From the IMG/VR virus record IMGVR_UViG_3300029813_000554, positions 1-31,102 of that record: a stretch of DNA of 31,102 nt; one strand, given 5' to 3'. The position numbers and the translations under genes were made by a program. Of the stretch, positions 7,407 to 14,009 are shown in pieces; positions within the stretch are counted from its first letter, which is position 1; each line of letters starts with the position of its first letter. The notes under the pieces were generated by a model that saw only the letters and a list, made by a program, of their open reading frames with translations, made no database searches and had not been told where the DNA came from. Origin of the DNA: a virus.

Positions 7407-7425
7407 CCCGGGATCGTCCCCCGGG
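7407..7425 (+). promoter_or_regulatory. GC-rich hairpin in the gap before the NDT-like gene
   Basis: CCCGGG at 7407-7412 pairs with CCCGGG at 7420-7425 across a 7-nt loop within the only sizeable gap (7370-7447) of this gene run. No T-run follows, so it is not a standard terminator. It lies 22 bp before the start of a gene of clearly lower GC and could mark an insertion joint or mRNA processing point. Confidence 0.4.
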
Positions 7426-7447
7426 GTGGGTTCAAATTTATTAATTA

Positions 7448-7861
7448 ATGAAAATTTATATAGCAAGTTCATGGAGAAACCAGCATGCTGTTGAAATGCT
7501 GACGAAGCTTTTGAGAGAGAAAAAGCATGAAGTTCTTTCTTTCGTTGAAAACAATTATAGTGAAAATAATAATCACGGCACAAAAAATTTTGACTTTGAA
7601 AAATGGGTAAATTCAAAACAATCTGACAAATCATTTAAGTATGACACTAATGGAGCAACTAAATGTAATTTGTTTATTTATATAAGTCCCGCCGGAAAAG
7701 ATGCTGCTGCACAATGTGGAATGGCTTGGGCAAGAGGGATTCCGATGTTAGGTTTATACGCAAAGGGAGAAGATTTTGGATTAATGAGGAAAATGTTTAC
7801 TGGGTGGTTTGAGAGATATGATGAATTACTGAATGTAATAGAAAAATACTTTAAAAAGTAA
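7448..7861 (+). CDS. Nucleoside 2-deoxyribosyltransferase-like Rossmannoid protein
   Basis: This 137-aa protein starts with the strand-helix signature KIYIASSWRN. A second strand leads into NLFIYISPAGKDAAAQCGMA (about 74-93) and MLGLYAKGED (100-109). That is the fold pattern of nucleoside 2-deoxyribosyltransferase-like proteins found in many phages, which bind nucleotides or their derivatives. Where active transferases carry a catalytic Glu in the S-GT--E-G motif, this protein appears to have Gln89, so it may not be a transferase. The gene is AT-rich compared with neighbours and is separated from both by gaps, suggesting a cargo gene. A role in nucleotide salvage or in countering host nucleotide-based defence is speculative. 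Confidence 0.65.
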   Translation: MKIYIASSWRNQHAVEMLTKLLREKKHEVLSFVENNYSENNNHGTKNFDFEKWVNSKQSDKSFKYDTNGATKCNLFIYISPAGKDAAAQCGMAWARGIPMLGLYAKGEDFGLMRKMFTGWFERYDELLNVIEKYFKK

Positions 7862-7883
7862 GATTAATTTTTAAAATAAAGTT

Positions 7884-8525
7884 ATGAAATTAAAGATTTA
7901 TGACAGATCGAGCCAGGCGCTTAAATGGAATAAAATTGATTCGGATAAATTCAGGAGTCTGTATCCCGATATTTCGAATAAGGAATTAGCTAACCTGTTC
8001 GGAGTATCCGAATCTTCTATAATGAACTGGGCCACAAAACTCGGTATTAAAAAGTCGCAGGAATATATGAGCAGGGGCCCGGGACAATTCAGAAAGGGGC
8101 ATCAGCCATGGAATAGGGATATAAAAGGGATTCACTTAAGTCGCGAAACTGAATTTAAACCGGGACACATACCGGCAAACACAAAGTATAACGGTTGCAT
8201 TAGCCTTCGCATCAGAAAGAGAAGAGATGGAAAATATTATTTCATAAGGTTAGATAAAATGATCTGGATACTGTATCACAGGTATTTGTGGGAAAAATAT
8301 TACGGACCTATTCCGGAAGGCAGGATTGTGGTTTTCAAAGACAGAGATACATTAAATGTATGCCTGGAAAATCTTGAATTAATTACCAAGAAGGAGAATA
8401 TGGATAGAAACCGTAATTATGAAAAGTCGTCCCGGAAAATGAAAGAAACCTGGAAAATTGAAAGGTTACGGGTTAAATACGGATTACAACAACAAACAAA
8501 ATTAAGGGTAAATAATTGCTACTGA
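7884..8525 (+). CDS. HNH endonuclease with N-terminal HTH
   Basis: The protein is 213 aa. Residues about 17-55 (SNKELANLFGVSESSIMNW) form a helix-turn-helix. The middle contains GQFRKGHQPWNRDIKGI, the segment usually preceding HNH_3-type nuclease domains. The C-terminal nuclease-like part shows LYHRYLWEKYYGPIPEG, VVFKDRDTLN and ENLELITKKENM. The first H and the N of the HNH core are visible. The usual His before the metal-binding turn is Phe (VFKD), a variant often seen in Bacteroidota phage members. It may be a homing-type or genome-processing nuclease. The HTH suggests sequence-specific binding. Confidence 0.82.
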   Translation: MKLKIYDRSSQALKWNKIDSDKFRSLYPDISNKELANLFGVSESSIMNWATKLGIKKSQEYMSRGPGQFRKGHQPWNRDIKGIHLSRETEFKPGHIPANTKYNGCISLRIRKRRDGKYYFIRLDKMIWILYHRYLWEKYYGPIPEGRIVVFKDRDTLNVCLENLELITKKENMDRNRNYEKSSRKMKETWKIERLRVKYGLQQQTKLRVNNCY

Positions 8526-8531
8526 TCAGGT

Positions 8532-8972
8532 ATGACAAACGAAAAAAAACATAAGCTCCGTAAAGCCCTGTTTGCAAGGTTCAGCGCCCTGGGTATAACC
8601 GACAGCCGCGAGCATGTTGTTTTCAATTTCACCCATGGACGCACAACAAGCACCCGGGAGCTCGAACCCTGGGAAATGGCAGAGCTTATCGAGAAGCTGG
8701 GCGGACCAAAAATAAAGGATTCCGATGATTATAAATGGGGAATGTTCGACGAATGCAACCGGCAGCACCGGTACATACTAAGCCTGTGCTACCAGTACAA
8801 CTGGACTACCTGGAGCCGGAAGCTTGGGAAACAGATAGCCGATATCGAACGCCTCGGACGCTGGCTTAAACATTACAGTGCGGTTAAAAAGCCACTTGCT
8901 ATGCAAACCGGCAAGGAGCTGCAACGCACAGTATTTCAGCTCGAACAAATGGTTGTAAAACAATATAATTAA
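8532..8972 (+). CDS. GemA-like (Mu gp16, DUF1018-type) protein, tentative
   Basis: This 146-aa protein has two helical halves: an N-terminal KKHKLRKALFARFSALGITD...GRTTSTRELEPWEMAELIEKL and a C-terminal half with QHRYILSLCYQYNW and RLGRWLKHYS. The two-part layout, basic N-terminus and location late in the early region match the DUF1018/GemA family of Mu-like phages. That family is linked to host gene modulation and DNA relaxation in Mu. The match is by pattern only. Its GC content is higher than that of the adjacent NDT-like and HNH genes. Confidence 0.5.
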   Translation: MTNEKKHKLRKALFARFSALGITDSREHVVFNFTHGRTTSTRELEPWEMAELIEKLGGPKIKDSDDYKWGMFDECNRQHRYILSLCYQYNWTTWSRKLGKQIADIERLGRWLKHYSAVKKPLAMQTGKELQRTVFQLEQMVVKQYN

Positions 8973-8979
8973 TATTGAT

Positions 8980-9288
8980 ATGATTACTGACAAACAACTC
9001 GAACAATGCGGCTTTATTAGCTCAACCGAAGAAGATCCTGTAAATAAAAACAGGTATGTAACCTTCAAAAAAGGTTTTTTGAAAGTTCGGCAGGCCCATA
9101 TTTACAATTACAAAACCAAATCATTAATAAAATCCGATCCAACAGTAATTTTATGTGTACCCATCATCCCTATAGTGAATAAGGATTGTATGCCAATCGA
9201 TGCTGTATGGGACAAGAATGTGCCCCTGGATCACATCAAAGATATGGATCAGCTCATACAGCTCGACAAACTTTTAAATGATAATTAA
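8980..9288 (+). CDS. Hypothetical protein (102 aa)
   Basis: It starts 7 bp after the GemA-like gene and its stop overlaps the next start (TAATG). The sequence is mixed alpha/beta with a hydrophobic strand VILCVPIIPIVNK in the middle and a helical C-terminus LDHIKDMDQLIQLDKLL. No recognisable family. Confidence 0.65.
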   Translation: MITDKQLEQCGFISSTEEDPVNKNRYVTFKKGFLKVRQAHIYNYKTKSLIKSDPTVILCVPIIPIVNKDCMPIDAVWDKNVPLDHIKDMDQLIQLDKLLNDN

Positions 9289-9605
9289 TGACTTACAGAC
9301 GCCTACTCAAATCAAGAAAAGGCAGGTCAGGCGACCTTATTAAAATGCGTAACTACACGCTTATTAATATGTATTATTACTATACCGAGATCAAGCGTCT
9401 GCGTTACGACTATACCATCGAGGCGCTAAGCCGGGACTTCTTTATCTCAGAACGAACAGTTCAGAACGTGATGAAGCAGCCTGAGAACAATAAATTACTA
9501 TCGTCCATATATGCTAAAAGACCATCGATAAGCTTGATCATCAAAGAATGCTCCCCGTTCCACATAGAAATTTTAACACACGAAAAAGAAAGGTACCTAA
9601 AATGA
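9288..9605 (+). CDS. Small HTH regulator, candidate late-gene activator (Mor position)
   Basis: This is a 105-aa basic protein. Residues about 27-65 (YYYYTEIKRLRYDYTIEALS, then RDFFISERTVQNVMKQ) form a Tyr-rich helix followed by a clear helix-turn-helix. This small protein type recurs in Bacteroidota phages. It sits at the end of the early region, where Mor lies in Mu, and Mor (129 aa) turns on middle transcription. I infer that it activates the divergent late blocks from the dyads at 18598-18750. Direct sequence similarity to Mor is weak. It overlaps both neighbours by 1-4 bp. Confidence 0.6.
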   Translation: MTYRRLLKSRKGRSGDLIKMRNYTLINMYYYYTEIKRLRYDYTIEALSRDFFISERTVQNVMKQPENNKLLSSIYAKRPSISLIIKECSPFHIEILTHEKERYLK

Positions 9606-9976
9606 AATATTATATTTATAAACTAATCAGCATTGTAGCTTCCCGCTATTATAAAACTGTAGTGGCAATCGAATACCGGTGGTTCAGGCTGTTCGGTCCT
9701 CCTGTGTGGGGTGTGCATCCCAGGTATCAGTTATATGCACACAGGCATATGCGCAAAATGCGCAAGCTCGCAAACCAAATGGTAAAATTCCTGAGGAAAA
9801 ATATCAGAAACCGGGCATCGTTTAAAAGGGCTGTAAATATTTATAACTTCAAATGGCAACGGTACTGCGACAAACAGCTCAATAAGTACCGCAACCTCGC
9901 CCCCGACCGGGACGGATTTAAACGATTCATAAATAATCGTGAAGGATCTATAAGGAAAGCCGGTTATGGAAAATAA
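9602..9976 (+). CDS. Basic hypothetical protein (124 aa)
   Basis: I chose the ATG at 9602, which overlaps the previous stop as ATGA, over an upstream in-frame ATG at 9548 that would overlap the HTH gene by 58 bp. The product is strongly basic and aromatic (HPRYQLYAHRHMRKMRKLAN, RAVNIYNFKWQRYCDKQLN). It probably binds nucleic acid, but no family is recognised. Confidence 0.6.
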   Translation: MKYYIYKLISIVASRYYKTVVAIEYRWFRLFGPPVWGVHPRYQLYAHRHMRKMRKLANQMVKFLRKNIRNRASFKRAVNIYNFKWQRYCDKQLNKYRNLAPDRDGFKRFINNREGSIRKAGYGK

Positions 9977-10163
9977 TTGTACTACAACTAAATTTGGAAA
10001 ACGATATCCGATGTGTAAAGACCAGCCTGCGCAAATCGACTGCAGAAATACTGATTGTATATATCATTGGAACGGAGCTTGCATAAATGTTTCGCCGGCA
10101 ATAACATTAAAAGAAGGAAAAGTAACCTGCTGGAGCTTCGAGAAACATAATCGCAAACCATAG
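9966..10163 (+). CDS. Cys-rich small protein (65 aa)
   Basis: Six cysteines (C5, C17, C26, C31, C39, C55) in 65 residues suggest a metal-binding or small knotted fold. It overlaps the preceding gene by 11 bp in another frame. Motifs visible are YPMCKDQ, DCRNTDCIYHWNGACI and KVTCWSFE. It is paired with a second Cys-rich protein immediately downstream. Function unknown. Confidence 0.6.
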   Translation: MENNCTTTKFGKRYPMCKDQPAQIDCRNTDCIYHWNGACINVSPAITLKEGKVTCWSFEKHNRKP

Positions 10164-10203
10164 CCGCTTGCGAAAAAAGGTAAAAAGAATATTACATCCG
10201 GCA

Positions 10204-10401
10204 ATGAAAAATCTGCAATATAAAATAATATTTCCGGTTACAAAAGAAGATATTTGTATTATGTGTCACTGGTCATCAGGATGTGATGGTTGCTGTAAAA
10301 AATGTAAAGATCAGTGTAATGCCTGCCAGGCTTGTGCTTTGAATGATAAATTCGAATATCTGCAGTCAAGATGGGAAGCCTGGAATTATATAGATTTTTA
10401 A
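10204..10401 (+). CDS. Very Cys-rich small protein (65 aa)
   Basis: I use the ATG at 10204; an in-frame TTG at 10168 would add 12 basic residues. Nine cysteines fall within residues 18-44 (CIMCHWSSGCDGCCKKC followed by KDQCNACQAC), too dense for a single zinc ribbon. They could hold two zinc ions or an iron-sulfur cluster. The N-terminus is strand-like, the C-terminus helical and aromatic. It ends directly before the AACTAAAA leader of the next gene. Function unknown. Confidence 0.6.
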   Translation: MKNLQYKIIFPVTKEDICIMCHWSSGCDGCCKKCKDQCNACQACALNDKFEYLQSRWEAWNYIDF

Positions 10402-10418
10402 ACTAAAACAACAAAATT

Positions 10419-10703
10419 ATGGCAAAGTATTTTTCAAGAATTACAGCCGATTACTGGACAATTAAAAACACGGCACACAAAGAGATCAGGGCTGTTGCCC
10501 AGGACATGGACCGCAGGATCATCGATCATACACAGGTTATTGCTTTCGGGCAGGAATTTGCAACCCGTATTGATGAAATTAATAAACAGAACCGAAGGTG
10601 TAAGGATCTACCCCTTGAAGCGGCAACATCACACAATAAAATTGATTATTACTTTAATGTTTCCGGGAATTTTATACTCTACCTGTTTAAAGCAAAGGAT
10701 TAA
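10419..10703 (+). CDS. Hypothetical protein (94 aa)
   Basis: It is preceded by AACTAAAACAACAAAATT, the leader type used by several genes here. The N-terminal half is helical (TADYWTIKNTAHKEIRAVAQ), the C-terminus strand-like (IDYYFNVSGNFILYLFKAKD). A second ORF in another frame (10495-10725) is a shadow. No family recognised. Confidence 0.6.
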   Translation: MAKYFSRITADYWTIKNTAHKEIRAVAQDMDRRIIDHTQVIAFGQEFATRIDEINKQNRRCKDLPLEAATSHNKIDYYFNVSGNFILYLFKAKD

Positions 10704-10725
10704 AAAAGCCGCTTACCAAAAATAG

Positions 10726-10733
10726 TATCTTTG
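10726..10733 (+). promoter_or_regulatory. Candidate -7 promoter box for the 10757-11422 genes
   Basis: TATCTTTG fits the Bacteroidota -7 consensus TAnnTTTG, 23 bp before the next start codon. No TTG is present at the expected -33 spacing, so the promoter may be weak or activator-assisted. It would give the following two AT-rich genes their own transcript. Confidence 0.5.
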
Positions 10734-10756
10734 TATAAACTAAAATCTTTAAAATT

Positions 10757-10963
10757 ATGGCACATTTTTTAATTACTAGCGCATCAATCGCCGATAGGCA
10801 CACGGAACCAGAAAGATCTCAATTAGATCCCAATTATTTCGAAAAATTAAAACAGGAAAAAATAAAAATAATAATTGAACTCGAAGGAAGCGGTAATACA
10901 CGAACAATACAAGAGGAACACATATTAAGCGAAATATTAACACGCCTGAATACTATTTATTAA
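10757..10963 (+). CDS. Hypothetical AT-rich protein (68 aa)
   Basis: It follows a candidate promoter and an AACTAAAATCTTT leader. The product has a short N-terminal hydrophobic stretch (MAHFLITSASIA) and a charged helix (YFEKLKQEKIKIIIELEGSG). Base composition is more AT-rich than the core phage genes, suggesting a cargo gene that is expressed with the membrane protein downstream. Function unknown. Confidence 0.55.
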   Translation: MAHFLITSASIADRHTEPERSQLDPNYFEKLKQEKIKIIIELEGSGNTRTIQEEHILSEILTRLNTIY

Positions 10964-10978
10964 CTAAAACCCTTTATC

Positions 10979-11422
10979 ATGAAAAAAACAATCATTTTAT
11001 TATTAGGAATTGTATTGACATTAAATGTCAATGCGCAATGGTATTTTAATTCATTTGGAGTTACAAATATCAATGAACTTAATGAAGCTCAATTAAATTT
11101 TGCTTTAGAAAAATCAACTAAAACAGTTGAAACAGGACAAACATTAACCTTTGTTGGTTCAGGAGCAGCAATTTTAGGTTATATTATATATGCTGCTTCT
11201 TTGAATAAAATAATTACGGATGATTACGGAAATGTATCAGAAAATGTTAATAAATCCTTTGCAGGAGCAGCCATAATGTATGGTGGTATTATAACGGTAG
11301 GGATAGGTATTCCTTTATGGATTAGCGGGACAAATCGAAGGAATGATATTGAAATTGCCTTGAAAAAGTATGATTCTGCTTATTTAAATGGAATAGGAGT
11401 AGGATTAAAATTCGCCTTTTAA
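10979..11422 (+). CDS. Exported/membrane protein, candidate lysogenic-conversion gene
   Basis: This 147-aa protein begins with a typical signal peptide: KKT, hydrophobic core to residue 17, likely cleavage after NVNA at about residue 20 before QWYF. Two further hydrophobic segments follow (about 55-75 and 93-113), so the mature product probably sits in the envelope. The gene is AT-rich, flanked by its own promoter upstream and by the structured RNA promoter downstream, and has no obvious virion or replication role. That is the profile of a phage cargo gene (moron). Possible roles include surface change or exclusion of other phages, neither shown. Confidence 0.65.
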   Translation: MKKTIILLLGIVLTLNVNAQWYFNSFGVTNINELNEAQLNFALEKSTKTVETGQTLTFVGSGAAILGYIIYAASLNKIITDDYGNVSENVNKSFAGAAIMYGGIITVGIGIPLWISGTNRRNDIEIALKKYDSAYLNGIGVGLKFAF

Positions 11423-11452
11423 TTCCTTCATGGACATACTTTATGAACAAAT

Positions 11453-11483
11453 TTGTTTTAAAGTAATTTATTTATTACATTTG
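11453..11483 (+). promoter_or_regulatory. Strong Bacteroidota promoter driving the structured leader RNA
   Basis: TTG at 11453-11455 is followed after 20 nt by TACATTTG at 11476-11483, matching TTG-N19-21-TAnnTTTG. Transcription should begin at about 11488-11492, which is exactly where the first arm of the structured RNA begins (11489). Confidence 0.75.
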
Positions 11484-11488
11484 CTCTC

Positions 11489-11616
11489 GAATGCATTAGA
11501 TACGAGAGTATCTTAGTTAATTATTTTTATTAATAAGAGGCCCGAAGGGTGCAAGCGGAAGGGAACAACCGCTGTCCTGATCTCGTATCAGTGCATTCAC
11601 ACCCCACCCGGGCCTC
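11489..11616 (+). ncRNA. Structured leader or small RNA with pseudoknot potential
   Basis: Stem P1 is GAATGCA (11489-11495) with TGCATTC (11592-11598), continued by GATACGAGA (11499-11507) with TCTCGTATC (11581-11589): 16 bp with a small internal loop. Inside is a hairpin AGCGG (11554-11558)/CCGCT (11569-11573). GAGGCCCG (11537-11544) pairs perfectly with CGGGCCTC (11609-11616), supported by GGGTG (11547-11551)/CACCC (11600-11604). This second pairing crosses P1, so it is either a pseudoknot or a mutually exclusive alternative fold. The region is GC-rich inside AT-rich DNA, has no ORF, starts at the predicted transcription start, and ends 18 nt before the BRO-N gene. It may be a regulatory leader of that gene or a free-standing RNA. 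Confidence 0.7.
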
Positions 11617-11634
11617 GCTGTAATTTATTGAGAC

Positions 11635-12306
11635 ATGAATGCATCAAAAGAAAAAGCCGGCAGATTACTGCCCGCCGTGTTCAGCTACGGCGAAAATCAA
11701 ATGCTGAGAGCCATAATGATTGATGATCAGCCATGGATGGTTGCAAAGGATATCTGCGACAATCTTGGTCTTACTCATTCAAAAGATATTGTAAGAAATC
11801 GTTTGGATGAAGACGAAAAGCTAAAGCGACAAATAGTCGCCTTTGGTCGTACCCAGAGCCGACTTGTTTGGTTTGTAAACGAAAGCGGGTTTTACAACCT
11901 TGTCTTTCACAGCCATAAACCTGAAGCAAAAGCCTTTCGTAAATGGGTAACCAGCGAGGTGCTGCCGCAGATAAGACAGACAGGCGCTTTCACGGCTGAC
12001 CGGGATTCCGGAATTAAAAACATGCAGGAGCTGGCAGATAAAGCTGCAGGTATCGCCGGCAGTTATAATAAGCTTGGCGCATACCTTGGCATGTCAGCTG
12101 CTTATTTCACTTTCCTGCATAACGATCCGCAAAGCTTAACCCCTGAGAGAGCCAGGCGCATGAGGGAGGGTTGTCTGCGTATTATAAAAAAAGGGATTAG
12201 CACTAGCGCACCGGATCACAGAACCACCGGGCTATTGATGCAGGTAGAAGATAAGGATTTGCGTATTGCCTTGTGGAAAAAGTTTAAGAAAGGCGGACTG
12301 GTATGA
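11635..12306 (+). CDS. BRO-N domain antirepressor-like protein
   Basis: This 223-aa protein has a BRO-N/Bro DNA-binding domain at about 25-117: MIDDQPWMVAKDICDNLGL, FVNESGFYNLVFHSHKPEAK and FRKWVTSEVLPQIRQTG. The C-terminal half (about 125-223) contains a helical region with AYLGMSAAYFTFLHNDP, which may be a second HTH-like or oligomerisation domain. BRO-N proteins in phages commonly act as antirepressors or transcription modulators. Here it sits under its own promoter and structured leader, away from the repressor, and overlaps the following gene by 4 bp. It may signal induction or tune late genes; the role is inferred. Confidence 0.82.
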   Translation: MNASKEKAGRLLPAVFSYGENQMLRAIMIDDQPWMVAKDICDNLGLTHSKDIVRNRLDEDEKLKRQIVAFGRTQSRLVWFVNESGFYNLVFHSHKPEAKAFRKWVTSEVLPQIRQTGAFTADRDSGIKNMQELADKAAGIAGSYNKLGAYLGMSAAYFTFLHNDPQSLTPERARRMREGCLRIIKKGISTSAPDHRTTGLLMQVEDKDLRIALWKKFKKGGLV

Positions 12307-12527
12307 AGCGGCTTAGTAACGAATCTAAGGGTAAAGTTTGCCACCTGGTGGAGGAGCAGATATTTGCCTGCTCCGATCCGTGCGACTTTGCCGAAACCCT
12401 CGACGACCTGTTTTTTTGTTATGCCAGGTACGAATTAACCTCAGGCATCGAGCAGGAATATGCCGAAACGGTTATTTACCACGTGGAAGTGCTCAAGCGC
12501 TTTTTTAAAGCGCTGCAGGTACTCTGA
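12303..12527 (+). CDS. Hypothetical protein (74 aa) coupled to BRO-N gene
   Basis: It overlaps the BRO-N stop by 4 bp (ATGA) and ends at the start of the bidirectional terminator. The product is acidic and helical (HLVEEQIFACSDPCDFAETL, VIYHVEVLKRFFKALQ), without membrane segments. Coupled translation suggests a partner of the BRO-N protein. Unrecognised family. Confidence 0.65.
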   Translation: MKRLSNESKGKVCHLVEEQIFACSDPCDFAETLDDLFFCYARYELTSGIEQEYAETVIYHVEVLKRFFKALQVL

Positions 12528-12563
12528 AAAAAAGCCCCGCTGGAATATGGCGGGGCTTTTTTT
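12527..12563. terminator. Bidirectional intrinsic terminator between convergent blocks
   Basis: AAAAAAA-GCCCCGC (12534-12540), a 9-nt loop, then GCGGGGC (12550-12556)-TTTTTTT. The stem is perfect with an A-run and a T-run on opposite sides, so it works for both strands. It separates the rightward early/BRO operon from the leftward structural block, whose last stop codon lies at 12562-12564. Confidence 0.92.
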
Positions 12564-12987
12564 ATCCCTCCAGGAACGTCCGGTATATCACCTGGAACAC
12601 CTTTATGGCATCGTTGCGCTTCTCGCGCACGGTCCTGATCCGTAGCAGCCCGGTATACACTGCTCCGTTTCCGCTGAAGTTATCCAGGGCAGTATGAATG
12701 CTGTTCAATATCTTAATGCGGTTCTTGGCAGCCGAGATGTTATCCACCAGGCTGCTGGTCTGTTCGGGCATACGAAAACAAACTCTTATCTGCATCTCAA
12801 CCTGCCCGGTCTGGTCTTCCGGGAAGCTTTCCCATTCAATATTGTTCAGATCGATAAGAGCAGCCGGCCAGCTCGGCAGCATAAACTTGTCATAAAAATC
12901 TATCTGCCCCTCGTCGCTGTCGATATACTTCAGATCAGCCACCTGGGCTTTCAGCTGCTTGCGTATGTCATCATATAATTCTTCCAT
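12562..12987 (-). CDS. Tail terminator/tail-completion candidate
   Basis: This 141-aa protein has an N-terminal helix (EELYDDIRKQLKAQVADLKY), a strand-rich middle (PAALIDLNNIEWES, GQVEMQIRVCFRM) and a helix-strand C-terminus (IKVFQVIYRTFLEG). This order is typical of phage tail terminator (gpU-like) proteins that cap the tail tube. It is the last gene of the leftward late block, downstream of the gpG-like gene, which supports a head-tail joining role. The assignment is by pattern and context. Confidence 0.6.
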   Translation of the reverse strand: MEELYDDIRKQLKAQVADLKYIDSDEGQIDFYDKFMLPSWPAALIDLNNIEWESFPEDQTGQVEMQIRVCFRMPEQTSSLVDNISAAKNRIKILNSIHTALDNFSGNGAVYTGLLRIRTVREKRNDAIKVFQVIYRTFLEG

Positions 12988-13012
12988 AATATTCTGTTTT
13001 ATAATGTTTGTT

Positions 13013-13174
13013 TCATTCTAAGGCATCTTTAACTATTTGACAAATTTCAATAACAGCATTATCTTGCTCTTTTGCTAATTCCAAATCAAAATTACTAAAA
13101 TTTTGCTCACCAACATCTTCAAGAATATATTGAATGTCTGATAATGCTTTTCTTAATTTGTCTTCTTCACTCAT
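13013..13174 (-). CDS. Small acidic protein (53 aa)
   Basis: Reading leftward from the ATG at 13174, the product begins MSEEDKLRKALSDIQYILED and ends CQIVKDALE; it is acidic and entirely helical. It lies between the 58-aa protein and the tail terminator candidate, separated from each by short gaps. The gene is AT-rich compared with the virion genes around it, so it may be an inserted cargo gene. Function unknown. Confidence 0.5.
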   Translation of the reverse strand: MSEEDKLRKALSDIQYILEDVGEQNFSNFDLELAKEQDNAVIEICQIVKDALE

Positions 13175-13183
13175 TATTTTTGT

Positions 13184-13360
13184 TTATTTTATTACTTCAA
13201 ACCACTCCTCAAACCACCCCCGGTTTTCTTCTACTATCTCAATAGATAGCCGAATCCGGTCAAATTCATCACTATACCATCTGCTGCCGTCAGGCTTAGT
13301 TACTTTTGCCCCTTCGCCAAGCCCCGGCATATCCTTTTTAAGTTTGTATATTTTTTTCAT
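13184..13360 (-). CDS. Small hypothetical protein (58 aa) in the late block
   Basis: The product reads MKKIYKLKKDMPGLGEGAKV and ends with NRGWFEEWFEVIK. The YKLKKDMPGL---GAKV opening followed by a D-aromatic turn and NPEWFE-like end is a small domain type I have seen in Bacteroidota phage proteins, with no defined function. It starts 2 bp after the gpG-like stop, so it is translated from the same mRNA. Confidence 0.6.
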   Translation of the reverse strand: MKKIYKLKKDMPGLGEGAKVTKPDGSRWYSDEFDRIRLSIEIVEENRGWFEEWFEVIK

Positions 13361-13362
13361 TT

Positions 13363-13884
13363 TCAGCTTAGTTCGCGTTTAATAACTTCTTTTACCATCT
13401 TCGCCAGGGTCTGGCTAACGCCCATGAACTGCCTTTTTGGTATCTTCACATCGAGCCTGGCTTTTTTCGTCAGCGCTATAGCCTTGTATTTCTCGCTCTT
13501 TGTCTCCATGTATCTTGCCCACGCCCAGCCCCTCATTTTTGCAGTAACCCTGGGATGCGTCGTTCCTCCCAGGTTATGTACCCGGGCATAAGGCAATCCG
13601 GTGCCTACTATCACGTAGTCCGGGGTTGTACGTACTATGCGAGGATCTCGACGCAGGTGCCCGCTCCCCTTGCCTACCAGTATAGCCCTGCCTGCATCCG
13701 TATTATCTTTCCTTGCCGGCCATTTGCTTATGCCTCCGTTAGCAAAGCCCTGGCGTTTGAAATTATCATCGATAAACTTCAATGCCACCGCCCCCATCTT
13801 AGGAGGCAACAGGTTAAGCTTATTGGCAAAGCGCCTCTTTATCTCGTCCCACCCGGGCTCTACTTTTATATACTGCTCGTTCAT
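13363..13884 (-). CDS. Phage virion morphogenesis protein (Mu gpG-like)
   Basis: This 173-aa protein matches the gpG/virion-morphogenesis pattern: FIDDNFKRQGFANGGISKWP near residue 38, AILVGKGSGHLRRDPRIV at about 68-85, and VGTGLPYARVHNLGGTTHPR at about 94-113. It then has a basic IPKRQFMGVSQTLAKMV motif near the C-terminus. In Mu, gpG acts in head-tail joining. The position after portal-MuF on the leftward block agrees. Confidence 0.85.
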   Translation of the reverse strand: MNEQYIKVEPGWDEIKRRFANKLNLLPPKMGAVALKFIDDNFKRQGFANGGISKWPARKDNTDAGRAILVGKGSGHLRRDPRIVRTTPDYVIVGTGLPYARVHNLGGTTHPRVTAKMRGWAWARYMETKSEKYKAIALTKKARLDVKIPKRQFMGVSQTLAKMVKEVIKRELS

Positions 13885-14009
13885 TTTCCTTTTTTTCGGT
13901 AAAAAATCCGGATTTCGCAGGCCTTGCAGAAAAACGGCTTAATCTAATGACTTCTAAGCCACTATCTCAATCCGCCTGATACCTTGATATACCCGATATC
14001 GACACTTTT
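13885..14009. other. Non-coding gap between gpG-like and portal genes
   Basis: I find no convincing gene. Minus-strand frames are interrupted by stops within about 20 codons. One short frame contains KPFFCKACEIR but lacks a start codon. Confidence 0.5.

Noticed and set aside
7370-7447. tRNA-like GGGTTCAAAT sequence
   Set aside because: The flanks of the TTCAAAT loop do not pair and no acceptor, D or anticodon arm can be drawn.
7243-7494. 83-codon ORF on the plus strand
   Set aside because: It overlaps the end of one gene and the start of the next, has a Ser/Gly/Pro-rich unstructured product, and competes with a better-coupled 39-codon membrane peptide frame.
13885-14009. Com-like zinc-finger gene between gpG-like and portal genes
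   Set aside because: Only one CxxC (KPFFCKACEIR) is present, with an upstream stop in frame and no start codon.
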